Shown in pieces: positions 35,359 to 43,663 of a stretch of DNA of 64,000 bases (the first letter of the stretch is position 1; each line of letters begins with the position of its first letter). A model generated the notes under the pieces. That model was not told the origin of the DNA, did no database searches, and worked only from the letters and a program-made list of their open reading frames with translations. The DNA comes from PGYR01 sp046290495 (GTDB taxonomy: Bacteria > Bacteroidota > Ignavibacteria > Kapaibacteriales > UBA2268). The position numbers and the translations under genes were made by a program. The stretch covers positions 558,001 to 622,000 of the forward strand of contig JBKAGT010000005.1 in NCBI GenBank assembly GCA_046290495.1. Reading direction: 5' to 3'.

Positions 35359-36108
35359 ATGAGACAAATAGTTCTAATATCAGATTATGGATTTGGTAGC
35401 ATCTATACAGGCTTAGTGAAAAGTCAGATTTACAAAATAACTCGCAATAACAACTACCTTGATTTTTACCATAACATAGATAGAGAGAATATAATAAATG
35501 GTGCTTTCTTGATTGAAAATACATATAATTCTTTTGACAAAGATTCGGTTTTGTGTTGTAATGTAGACCCTGATATTTACACTGATAGAGATATACTAAT
35601 AGCTAGAAAGTCTAATCAATTCTTTGTTGCTCCTGATAATGGGATATTATCAAGTATTATGGATGAATATACTGAAGTTTACAAAGCAGATATGAGTGAG
35701 TATATTGTAGAAGATAAAAATATGGAAATATCTTATGTAGCTGCTAAGATAGCAATTGATGATATGAGTGTGCTTGGAGAGAAAATACCATTAGACTTAA
35801 TAAAACAATTCGACTATTCAGCAATAGAGTCGAGAGAAAATATTGTTGGAAATATATGTCATATAGATAATTTCGGAAATTTAATTTCGAATATTGATAA
35901 TCATCATTATGAGAATCTCTATGAGATAGAAATTGAAGATGAGATTGTGATTGAATTTAATGAAAGTTATAATCAATCAGCTGAGAATATTCTCTTTGCT
36001 TACAAAGGAAGTCTAGGAAAAATAGAAATCGCCATTAAGAATAAGAATAGTGCTAAAAGCCTAAATTTAAAGGTAAGTGATAGAATAATAGCAAAAAAAA
36101 AAGGATGA
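35359..36108 (+). CDS. SAM hydrolase/halogenase (DUF62, SAM hydroxide adenosyltransferase) family, divergent
   Basis: A 249-residue protein matching the fluorinase/chlorinase/DUF62 fold. It opens VLISDYGFGSIYTGLVKSQI, has the FFVAPDNGILSSI motif and the C-terminal CHIDNFGNLISNID motif. In the usual family opening (ITDFGxxDxYVGxMKG) a catalytic-site Asp precedes the xYVG; here Ser-Ile-Tyr-Thr-Gly replaces it. The DPGVG motif before the APDNG is also altered (VDPDIYTDR). Family members hydrolyse SAM to adenosine and methionine. With both motifs changed, activity may differ. Ends at a bidirectional terminator. Confidence 0.8.
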   Translation: MRQIVLISDYGFGSIYTGLVKSQIYKITRNNNYLDFYHNIDRENIINGAFLIENTYNSFDKDSVLCCNVDPDIYTDRDILIARKSNQFFVAPDNGILSSIMDEYTEVYKADMSEYIVEDKNMEISYVAAKIAIDDMSVLGEKIPLDLIKQFDYSAIESRENIVGNICHIDNFGNLISNIDNHHYENLYEIEIEDEIVIEFNESYNQSAENILFAYKGSLGKIEIAIKNKNSAKSLNLKVSDRIIAKKKG

Positions 36109-36127
36109 CTAAATTGTAGTCATCCTT
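36091..36127. terminator. Bidirectional terminator between the DUF62-family gene and pnp
   Basis: Perfect 11-bp stem AAGGATGACTA / TAGTCATCCTT with a 5-nt loop. The minus-strand reading (end of pnp) has a run of ten T. Confidence 0.9.
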
Positions 36128-36153
36128 AATTCTTTAAAACATTAACCTAAGAT

Positions 36154-38388
36154 TTAGTCTCTGTTTCTATTACCTCTGTCGCGGTTATCTCTACCACGAT
36201 TTCCGTCTCTTCTATTACCTCTGTCGCGATTATCTCTACCGCCACTTCTTCTAGGTTTTTCAACAAATCCTTCAGGCTTCTCTAATAGAGCTTTCATACT
36301 CAATTTGAATTTACCATCTCTAGTAGCTTCGAGTAACTTTACTACTATTTCTTGACCTTCTTCTAAGTGGTCTTCTACTTTTTCAGTTCTTTCCCACTGT
36401 ATTTCAGAAATATGAACTAGTCCTTTTTTCTTAGGCATGAACTCAACAATAGCACCAAGTCCTTCTCTAACAGAATCAACTATACCTGTGTACACTTTAC
36501 CTTCTTCAGGTTTCTCAAGTATTTTCTTGATCATGTCAAGTGCTTTTTGAGCATTTTCATCATTGTTAGTGGAAATAGTTACTACACCGTCATCATCAAT
36601 ATTGATTTCAGCTTCACTTTCTTTACTTATCTCTCTAATTGTTTCTCCACCAGAACCAATCACAGCTCCAATTTCATCTTTTTCTACTTGTAAAGTAGTA
36701 AATCTAGGAGCATAAACTGAAAGTTCTTCATTCTTAGTAGTAATTGTTTTATCCATTTCTTCTAAAATATGAAGTCTTGCATCTTTTGCCTGACTAAGTG
36801 CTTTTTTCATTATATCTACAGAAAGACCAGCAATCTTAATATCCATTTGACAGGCAGTAATACCATCTTTAGAACCAGCAACTTTAAAGTCCATATCACC
36901 TAAGAAATCCTCGTCTCCTAGAATATCAGTCAAAATAGCTACATCATCTCCTTCTTTAATAAGACCCATCGCAATACCAGCAACCGGTTTTTTCAAAGGA
37001 ACAGCTGCGTGCATTAGCGCCATAGAACCAGCACAAACTGTCGCCATCGAGGATGAACCATTCGATTCCAATATTTCAGAAACAACTCTTATTGTATAAG
37101 GGAATTCATCGCTACTCGGCATCAATTTCTTTATTGCTCTCTCAGCTAAGTTTCCGTGACCAATTTCTCTTCTACCTGACCCAGTATATCTACCTGTTTC
37201 ACCAACACTAAATGGTGGGAAGTTGTAATGTAAGTAGAAATTAGTATAATACTTAGGCAATAAACCATCAATCATTTGCTCATCACGCTCAGTACCCAAA
37301 GTAACTGAAGTCAAACTCTGAGTCTCACCCCTAGTGAAAAGAGAAGATCCGTGAGCTCTTGGTAACACACCAATTTCAGTTTCTATTGGTCTTACTTCAG
37401 TCAATGATCTACCGTCTAGACGCTTACCGTCCTTAATAATCATTTCTCTCATTAGTTCTTTCTCTAATTTTGAGAATGAGTTATTAGCATACTTAGCTAA
37501 CTTATCGGCATACTCTTCGTTGTCAGCAAATTTTGCTTCTACTGCTTCAACTGCTTCTTCGCTAAGCCTGTTTCTTGTAGCGCCTCTTTCTGACTTAGTA
37601 GTTACAGTATTTACATATTCATTAACTTTTTCTGAAACAGCTTCTTTTACTGTTTCATATATTTCTGTTGGAATATTCTTTTCAACAATTTCAATTTTTT
37701 CTTTGTTAACTAACTTTTGTAGTTCTTTTTGAAGATTATTGAACTCTTTGATTCTTTCGTGAGCATAATCAAGAACTTCTAAAAACTCTTCTTCGCTAAT
37801 CTCATTACTTTCACCTTCTACCATCATAATAGATTCGTCTGTACCAGCTATAGTATAATCTATATCAGCCACTTCTAACTGTTCAGGAGTAGGGTTAATT
37901 GAAAGTTTTCCGTCTATTTTTGCTACTCTAACTTCCGAGACAGGACCACCAAATGGAATATCTGAAACCATGAGAGCTGCAGAGGCACCAGTAGCGGATA
38001 TGTTCTCTGGGTCAATTTCAGGTTGAGCGGATACTACCCAAGCGATTAACTGAGTATCATATCTCCAATCTTTAGAAAATAGTGGTCTTAGCGGTCTGTC
38101 AATAAGACGAGAAACCAATGTTTCTTTTGTTGAAGGGCGACTTTCACGCTTCAAAAATCCACCAGGTATTTTACCTGAAGAATACATTTTTTCACGATAG
38201 TCAACCATTAGTGGTAAGAAATCCACGTCCATTTCGCTTGAAGAAGCAATAGCGTTGACTAATACCATTGTGTCACCACAACTTATCATCACATTACCAT
38301 TAGCAAATTTTGCGAAACGACCTGTTTCAAGGGTATAAGTTTGGCCATCTATTTCGGCCGAAACTGTAATTGGGTTGTTCAAAGACAT
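36154..38388 (-). CDS. pnp: Polynucleotide phosphorylase with Arg/Gly/Asp-rich tail
   Basis: A 744-residue 3'-5' exoribonuclease that also makes RNA tails. Two RNase PH-like domains flank a helical domain; core motifs include SGKIPGGFLKRE, RPLRPLF, GETQSLTSVTLG, NFPPFSVGE and SNGSSSMATVCAGS. A KH domain (VIGSGGETIREIS) and an S1 domain (GKVYTGIVDSVREGLGAIVEF) follow. The last 35 or so residues are a low-complexity RG/RD/NR tail encoded by a short tandem repeat and not part of the standard enzyme. It follows rpsO in the conserved order; between them are a terminator and a long hairpin. Confidence 0.97.
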   Translation of the reverse strand: MSLNNPITVSAEIDGQTYTLETGRFAKFANGNVMISCGDTMVLVNAIASSSEMDVDFLPLMVDYREKMYSSGKIPGGFLKRESRPSTKETLVSRLIDRPLRPLFSKDWRYDTQLIAWVVSAQPEIDPENISATGASAALMVSDIPFGGPVSEVRVAKIDGKLSINPTPEQLEVADIDYTIAGTDESIMMVEGESNEISEEEFLEVLDYAHERIKEFNNLQKELQKLVNKEKIEIVEKNIPTEIYETVKEAVSEKVNEYVNTVTTKSERGATRNRLSEEAVEAVEAKFADNEEYADKLAKYANNSFSKLEKELMREMIIKDGKRLDGRSLTEVRPIETEIGVLPRAHGSSLFTRGETQSLTSVTLGTERDEQMIDGLLPKYYTNFYLHYNFPPFSVGETGRYTGSGRREIGHGNLAERAIKKLMPSSDEFPYTIRVVSEILESNGSSSMATVCAGSMALMHAAVPLKKPVAGIAMGLIKEGDDVAILTDILGDEDFLGDMDFKVAGSKDGITACQMDIKIAGLSVDIMKKALSQAKDARLHILEEMDKTITTKNEELSVYAPRFTTLQVEKDEIGAVIGSGGETIREISKESEAEINIDDDGVVTISTNNDENAQKALDMIKKILEKPEEGKVYTGIVDSVREGLGAIVEFMPKKKGLVHISEIQWERTEKVEDHLEEGQEIVVKLLEATRDGKFKLSMKALLEKPEGFVEKPRRSGGRDNRDRGNRRDGNRGRDNRDRGNRNRD
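36166..36240 (-). repeat. Direct repeat encoding the pnp C-terminal RD/NR tail
   Basis: A 30-bp unit at 36166-36195 recurs at 36211-36240 with one mismatch (45-bp period, in frame). It encodes the repeated R-D-N-R-D-R-G-N-R pattern at the pnp C-terminus. Confidence 0.8.
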
Positions 38389-38420
38389 TTTTAAACACCT
38401 ATATATTTAATTAAAAAAAA

Positions 38421-38514
38421 GCAGGTGGTATATGTCTGGTTCTGAACTTAAGAAAGAACTCCTACACATTAGGAATACTTTACTAAATTCAGAGTATGCA
38501 TATACAAGACCTGC
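38421..38514 (-). promoter_or_regulatory. Long structured leader upstream of pnp
   Basis: A 94-nt stretch that folds end to end: GCAGGT / ACCTGC (6 bp), GTATATG / CATATAC (7 bp), TCTGAA / TTCAGA (6 bp) and an apical CCTA / TAGG hairpin, separated by small internal loops. It lies between the rpsO terminator and the pnp ATG (32 nt before it). Position matches that of the RNase III-cut pnp leader of E. coli, so it may serve PNPase autoregulation; this is inference. Confidence 0.6.
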
Positions 38515-38530
38515 AAATATTATTTACACA

Positions 38531-38559
38531 ATACAAAAAAACGGCTCAAAGGCCGTTTT
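38531..38559 (-). terminator. Terminator after rpsO
   Basis: Stem AAAACGGC / GCCGTTTT with a 6-nt loop, followed on the minus strand by a long T run, 10 bp after the rpsO stop. Confidence 0.9.
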
Positions 38560-38568
38560 CTTGTAATA

Positions 38569-38835
38569 TTATTTTCTTAGATTTAATTCGCCAATAATTG
38601 TACGATATCTAGTAATATCTTTCTTAGCGAGATAATTTAACAGATTTCTTCTTTTATTTACCAAACTAATAAGACCTCTTCTAGAGTGAACATCTTTTTT
38701 GTTAGAAGTGATATGACCTGTTAAATCAATGATACGAGCAGTTAAAAGAGCGATTTGCACTTCTGGCTTACCAGAATCTGTAGGTGAATCACCATATTTT
38801 TTAACAATCATTGCTTTTGTTTCTTGAGTAACCAT
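38569..38835 (-). CDS. rpsO: 30S ribosomal protein S15
   Basis: An 88-residue protein of canonical length with the S15 signature: GSPEVQIALLT-like segment (SGKPEVQIALLTARI), LTGHITSNKKDVHSRRGL, and the end YLAKKDITRYRTIIGELNLRK. S15 binds 16S rRNA helices 20-22 early in assembly. It sits between ribF and pnp in the conserved order, with its own terminator. Confidence 0.98.
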   Translation of the reverse strand: MVTQETKAMIVKKYGDSPTDSGKPEVQIALLTARIIDLTGHITSNKKDVHSRRGLISLVNKRRNLLNYLAKKDITRYRTIIGELNLRK

Positions 38836-38905
38836 ACTCTAAACTCTCCGATTTCCGATTTTACAATAAACACAAAATTAAGAATATAATTTCATTTTAT
38901 AAAAT

Positions 38906-39853
38906 TTATTTTAAACTGTTTATATAATTAATTGCCGTTTGCTTATCTTTTTCTATTTGAGTGACTAATTCTTCTGGTCCACTAAACTTTTTTTCTTTCC
39001 TTATAAACTTTAAAAACTGGATCGTAATTTCTTTTTCATACAAATCCATATCCAGATTCAAAAAATGAACTTCTATATTCCTAGCATCTACATCGTGGAA
39101 TGTAGGTCTTGTGCCTACATTGGTCATTCCATAGAATTTCTCACCATCAATCATTGCTGAAACGATGTATACACCATTACCAGGAACCAACTTACTCATA
39201 TTTGGTGGTAATATATTAGCCGTAGGAAATCCAAGATCCTTACCGCGATTATCCCCATGAACTACAGTCCCTTGTAGCTTATACTCGTATCCAAGCATTT
39301 CATTTGCGAGCTCAATATTACCTTCTACAAGTGCATTTCTTATTTTTGTGCTAGAAATTATCACATCATCATCTTGCATAGGTTCTAAGCGTTCCACTCC
39401 AAAACCTAACTCTATGCCAAGTCTTTCTAATAAAGATTGATCTCCATCTCTGTCCTTTCCAAACATATGATCATATCCAATCAGTATTTTCTTCACACCT
39501 ACTTTCTTTACTAAATATTCTCGAATAAATTCTTCAGCAGGAATTTGAGAAAACTCATATGAGAAAGTCATCACTACACAAGCATCAATAGCTGAGTTTC
39601 TAAACTCTGATATTCGTTCGTTTATATTGGTAAGTAGCGAAATTGGCTTTTTATCACTTTTTTGAAGTACAATCTGTGGGTGTGGATCCATAGTCATTAC
39701 TACAGAGCGTAGATTATTCTTTTCGGCGATATCCTTTAGCCTATTTAAAATGGTCTTATGTCCTCTGTGGACACCGTCAAATGTTCCTATGGTAAGTACT
39801 GTATCTTGGTTGTACTCTATGTTCGCAAAATCCCTATAAACTTTCATTTTCAT
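38906..39853 (-). CDS. ribF: Bifunctional riboflavin kinase / FAD synthetase
   Basis: A 315-residue bifunctional enzyme. The N-terminal FMN adenylyltransferase domain has TIGTFDGVHRGHKTIL (HxGH site), VVMTMDPHPQIV and ISSTKIRNALVEGNI. The C-terminal riboflavin kinase domain has LGFPTANILPP, GVYIVSAMI, GMTNVGTRPTF and the Glu-containing VEVHFLN-like stretch (IEVHFLNLDMDLY). Two ATG codons (MKM) are possible starts. The start overlaps the truB end by 20 bp. Confidence 0.96.
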   Translation of the reverse strand: MKMKVYRDFANIEYNQDTVLTIGTFDGVHRGHKTILNRLKDIAEKNNLRSVVMTMDPHPQIVLQKSDKKPISLLTNINERISEFRNSAIDACVVMTFSYEFSQIPAEEFIREYLVKKVGVKKILIGYDHMFGKDRDGDQSLLERLGIELGFGVERLEPMQDDDVIISSTKIRNALVEGNIELANEMLGYEYKLQGTVVHGDNRGKDLGFPTANILPPNMSKLVPGNGVYIVSAMIDGEKFYGMTNVGTRPTFHDVDARNIEVHFLNLDMDLYEKEITIQFLKFIRKEKKFSGPEELVTQIEKDKQTAINYINSLK

Positions 39854-40562
39854 CTAACATTATTTGTAGTTCATCTAATGTGAGTGCATCTTCTATGTTG
39901 TGTGACTCTATTTTGGTTCTTCTTAGTTCTGTTAAATATCCACCGACACCAAGACTTTCACCAATATCTCTTGCTATTGCCCTAATATAAGTACCTTTTG
40001 AGCAATGAACTTCAAAATTAATAAAAGGTAAATTTATATCAGTGACTTTATTTTTAAATAGCTCAACTTCAACTGGTACTATTTCAACTTCAATATTTTT
40101 TCTGGCAAGTTGATATAGTTTCTGCCCTTTTATCTTCTTTGCTGAATATATCGGTGGTTTTTGACTAATCTTGCCTTGCATCTTTTCAAATGCCGCCTTA
40201 ACATCAGATTCTTTAATATTGTCTATATTTCTAACATTTATTTCTTCTGCTTCAGCATCATCAGTTTTTGTATTAGCACCAATTTTCATAGTTGCTACAT
40301 ACTCCTTTGACATTGCTTGTAGAGATGAGATTTGTTTAGTAGCTCCCCTACCTATGGCAATTATCAAAAGACCTGTTGCCATGGGGTCTAGTGTCCCAGA
40401 ATGACCGATTTTCTTAATTTTGAGCATTCCTCTGAGCTTGGCAACAACATCATGCGAAGTCCAATCTTGCTGTTTGTCAATATATAAAAAAAGCCCATTT
40501 TCTTGGGCTTCTTTTTGAATATCTTCTTTACTAATCTTTGTATTTTTCTTTATGAAAAGCAT
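39834..40562 (-). CDS. truB: tRNA pseudouridine-55 synthase
   Basis: A 242-residue TruB. Catalytic Asp lies in GHSGTLDPMATGLL; other motifs are DKQQDWTSHDVVAKLR, KEYVATMKIG, PPIYSAKKIKGQKLYQLAR and VHCSKGTYIRAIARDIG. It lacks the extra C-terminal PUA-like domain of longer TruB forms, as usual for this group. It converts U55 in tRNA T-loops to pseudouridine. Start abuts the rbfA stop (1-bp overlap). Confidence 0.96.
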   Translation of the reverse strand: MLFIKKNTKISKEDIQKEAQENGLFLYIDKQQDWTSHDVVAKLRGMLKIKKIGHSGTLDPMATGLLIIAIGRGATKQISSLQAMSKEYVATMKIGANTKTDDAEAEEINVRNIDNIKESDVKAAFEKMQGKISQKPPIYSAKKIKGQKLYQLARKNIEVEIVPVEVELFKNKVTDINLPFINFEVHCSKGTYIRAIARDIGESLGVGGYLTELRRTKIESHNIEDALTLDELQIMLDENESL

Positions 40563-40903
40563 TATTGATTTTTGTTCTTATCCAATATATTTTGGATTTT
40601 GTCCATTTGATCTAAAGTGTCGTCTAAATAGAATTTCACTTCTGGTACAAACCTTAGTTTAGCTTCTTTAGCTATAATGTCTTTCACCAGATACTTGTTG
40701 TTTTCTAGATATTTAATAAAGTCTTCAGGCGTAGTTCTGCCAGCAAAACAACTAATATTTATCTTAGCTAATTGTAAATCAGGTGCCACATTTACAGAAG
40801 TAACAGTAGCCATACCAGCCTTATTTTGAATAGCTAAATCCGATATAGGCTTAGAAACTATTTGCTTTATGAGACTTGCAACTTTTTCTGTTCTTAATGA
40901 CAT
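40562..40903 (-). CDS. rbfA: 30S ribosome-binding factor A
   Basis: A 113-residue KH-like protein with standard RbfA features: N-terminal RTEKVASLIKQIVSKPI, VTSVNVAPDLQLAKINISCF and the end LRFVPEVKFYLDDTLDQMDKI. RbfA binds immature 30S subunits and helps 16S rRNA 5' end maturation. It lies 2 bp after infB and abuts truB, in conserved order. Confidence 0.95.
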   Translation of the reverse strand: MSLRTEKVASLIKQIVSKPISDLAIQNKAGMATVTSVNVAPDLQLAKINISCFAGRTTPEDFIKYLENNKYLVKDIIAKEAKLRFVPEVKFYLDDTLDQMDKIQNILDKNKNQ

Positions 40904-40905
40904 GA

Positions 40906-43584
40906 TTAATTTTTAAATTTTCGTTTTACTTCTACTTCTTTATAAGCTTCTAATATATCACCGATTTCGTAGTCATTGAAACCTTCGAGCATAATACCAC
41001 ATTCGAATTTGGATTTTACCTCTCTAACATCATCTTTCTCTCTCTTAAGTGATTTGATTTTACCATCAAATACAGGCAATCCATTCCTAAGTACTCTTAC
41101 ATTATCAGACTTTGAAATTTTACCATCTAACACGTAAGAACCAGCGATAGTACCTAAACGACTAATCTTGAATGTTTGTCTAACTTCTACATTAGCAGTA
41201 ACTTCTTCTTTGTATTCAGGCTTAAGCATGCCTTCTAATGCTTGAGTAATATCATTTATACAATCATAAATAATATCGTAAGTTCTAATTTCTACATCTT
41301 CCTCTTTTGCAAGAATATCGATAGCAGGTGGTACATTTACGTGGAAACCAATTACAATTGCACCTGAGGCAATAGCGAGATTGATGTCATTTTCAGTTAC
41401 AGCACCTACCCCTTTGTGAAGGATATTAATTCTTACTTCATCTTTAGAAAGCTTTTGAAGTGAATCTGATAATGCTTCTAGTGAACCAGACACATCAGCT
41501 TTTAAAACTATATTAAGTATTTCTACACCACCAATCTTTATTTGATTCGATATATCATCTAATGTAGTATGTCTTACTTGTCGCATTTCTTGTTCTCTCT
41601 TCAGAGCATTTCTTTCAGATGCGATATTTCTTGCTTCGGTGTCATTATTAACTACCATAAATACATCGCCGGCAGAAGGTAAGCTATTAAAACCAATAAG
41701 TTTTACTGGCTGTGAAGGTCCAATGTCGTTTACATTATGATCTCTTTCATCAAACATAGCTCTTACTCTACCCCATACTGTACCAGCTATAAATGAATCA
41801 CCTTGCTGTAGTGTACCTTTTTGAACTACTACTGTGGCAACAGGTCCTAAACCTTTATCCAAATGCGCTTCAACTACCGTACCACGAGCAACTCTATCAG
41901 GATTTGCTTTTAGATCTAATAATTCTGCTTCTAAAGAGATTTTTTCTAGAAGTGTGTCAATACCTTCACCTGTTTTAGCAGAAATTTTTGCTGTTTGATA
42001 CTTACCGCCCCAGTCTTCAACTAGTACACCCTCTTCTGAAAGTTGTTGCATAACTCTATCAGGATTAGCAGCGGGTTTATCAATCTTATTTATAGCAACT
42101 ACTATAGGCACATCTGCAGCTTTTGCATGTGAAATTGCCTCTTTTGTTTGAGGCATAACCTCATCATCAGCAGCTACTACAAGTACTACGATATCAGTTA
42201 CTTGAGCACCTCTGGCACGCATAGCAGTAAATGCCTCGTGACCGGGAGTATCTAAAAATGTAACATGTTTTTTGTTACTAGATTCAACCATGTAAGCACC
42301 TATGTGCTGTGTTATTCCACCAGACTCACCAGCAACAACATTTGCACTTCTAATATAGTCCAAAAGTGACGTCTTACCGTGGTCAACGTGACCCATGATA
42401 GTTACAATAGGAGGTCTAGGTTTAAGATCTTCATCATCATCTTCTATATCTTCTATAGCTTCTAGTGTTTGCTCATCTACGAATTCTACTTCAAAACCGT
42501 AGTCATCCGCGATGAGGGTAATAGTGTCCTTGTCTAATCTCTGATTGATTGTTACCATCAATCCAAGTTCCATACATTTTAGGATGACTTCATTTAAGTC
42601 AATACCCATCTGCTCACTCAAATCGGCAGTAGTAACATATTCTGTTAACTTAAGAGTTTGCTCTTCTATTGCTCTTTGCTCTTCAGCTTCTTGTTCTTTT
42701 TCTTGTCTTTCGGCTTTCTTTTTAGACCTAGTTTTCTGTCTAGAGCTACCACCAGAATCTTCCATTCCAGCTAGTGTTTTCTTGATTGCCTTTTGGACAT
42801 CTTCTTCAGAAATCTGATCTCTTATTGATTTCTTCTTTCTTCTAGAGCTAGATTTCTTAGATCCTTTATTTGCAGATTCATCTATGTTTATTTCTCTTGG
42901 CTTTCTCTTCTTTTTATTTCCTGATGAATCGCTTTCATTATCAGTTTTTTTCTTTCTGCTTTTTTTCTTTCTAGTTTCAGTCTTAATTTCAATCTTACCT
43001 ACTACTTTTAACCCCTTTATATCGTCTGCTTCTTCTTCTTTAACAGGCCTAGGTTTGGAATCAGCTTCTTTCTTTTCTGGCTTTTTAGATTCGGTTTCTT
43101 GCTCTGCAGTTTCAGACTTTTCATCTTCAACAACAGTTTCAGAATCAGCGTCAACTTTTATTTCTTCGCCTTTTTCTTCATCAACACTTGTTTCTTCCTT
43201 GTTGTTTGTTGACTCATCTAGCTTCGCTTCTTCAACTGTGTCTGTCTCTTTGGAATCCGCTTTAATTTCGGTTTCTGAAGTAGTATCTTCGGTTGTAGTT
43301 TCTGCTTCTTTCTTTTCTTCTCTTTCTTTCCTTCTTTCTTCTACTAGCTGCTTAGTCTCTTCACGAATATCTTTATGTTTCTTGATTTTCTTTCTTTGAC
43401 TTTCGGCTGCTTGCATCTCTTTTTTGAATTTTTCGTGCACAGCATCCACCATTTCCTCTGTAAGTATAGAGGTAGGTTTATTTTGGATGTCATACCCTTT
43501 AGATTGCAAATATTCGACAATAGTCTCTTTACCGATATTTATTTCGGAAGCAATCTTAAATAATCTTATTTTTTTCACAGCCAT
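40906..43584 (-). CDS. infB: Translation initiation factor IF-2 with long charged N-terminal region
   Basis: An 892-residue IF-2. Residues 1-55 are the IF2_N domain (IRLFKIASEINIGKETIVEYL). Residues 60-310 are a Lys/Glu/Asp/Ser/Thr low-complexity region. A second IF2_N-like domain (312-365) precedes the GTPase domain with GHVDHGKT (398-405), DTPGHEAF and NKIDK. Domains II-IV end with the initiator-tRNA-binding barrel (RVLRNGLPVFDGKIKSLKREKDDV). It brings fMet-tRNA to the 30S subunit. Residues 143-150 (KVDADSET) are shared with the NusA tail, with 23 bp identical DNA. Confidence 0.97.
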   Translation of the reverse strand: MAVKKIRLFKIASEINIGKETIVEYLQSKGYDIQNKPTSILTEEMVDAVHEKFKKEMQAAESQRKKIKKHKDIREETKQLVEERRKEREEKKEAETTTEDTTSETEIKADSKETDTVEEAKLDESTNNKEETSVDEEKGEEIKVDADSETVVEDEKSETAEQETESKKPEKKEADSKPRPVKEEEADDIKGLKVVGKIEIKTETRKKKSRKKKTDNESDSSGNKKKRKPREINIDESANKGSKKSSSRRKKKSIRDQISEEDVQKAIKKTLAGMEDSGGSSRQKTRSKKKAERQEKEQEAEEQRAIEEQTLKLTEYVTTADLSEQMGIDLNEVILKCMELGLMVTINQRLDKDTITLIADDYGFEVEFVDEQTLEAIEDIEDDDEDLKPRPPIVTIMGHVDHGKTSLLDYIRSANVVAGESGGITQHIGAYMVESSNKKHVTFLDTPGHEAFTAMRARGAQVTDIVVLVVAADDEVMPQTKEAISHAKAADVPIVVAINKIDKPAANPDRVMQQLSEEGVLVEDWGGKYQTAKISAKTGEGIDTLLEKISLEAELLDLKANPDRVARGTVVEAHLDKGLGPVATVVVQKGTLQQGDSFIAGTVWGRVRAMFDERDHNVNDIGPSQPVKLIGFNSLPSAGDVFMVVNNDTEARNIASERNALKREQEMRQVRHTTLDDISNQIKIGGVEILNIVLKADVSGSLEALSDSLQKLSKDEVRINILHKGVGAVTENDINLAIASGAIVIGFHVNVPPAIDILAKEEDVEIRTYDIIYDCINDITQALEGMLKPEYKEEVTANVEVRQTFKISRLGTIAGSYVLDGKISKSDNVRVLRNGLPVFDGKIKSLKREKDDVREVKSKFECGIMLEGFNDYEIGDILEAYKEVEVKRKFKN

Positions 43585-43663
43585 ATATTCGTGCTTTATT
43601 TAATTCTAGTACTTATTTTTCTTTAATATATTTTTAGTTCAGTTTGAATTAAAAAATCAATTC

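Noticed and set aside
36166..36240. Short direct repeats at the 3' end of pnp considered as a CRISPR remnant
   Set aside because: They are in frame, only two copies, and encode the Arg/Asp/Asn tail of PNPase.
38400..38568. Possible tRNA or tmRNA in the rpsO-pnp gap
   Set aside because: The folding is one long nested hairpin without cloverleaf, anticodon loop or CCA-like end.
42884..43399. A 171-codon plus-strand frame opposite the infB N-terminal region, rich in Ser, Phe and Leu
   Set aside because: It is the complement of the Lys/Glu/Asp-rich low-complexity part of infB; composition explains it, and there is no start signal or family resemblance.
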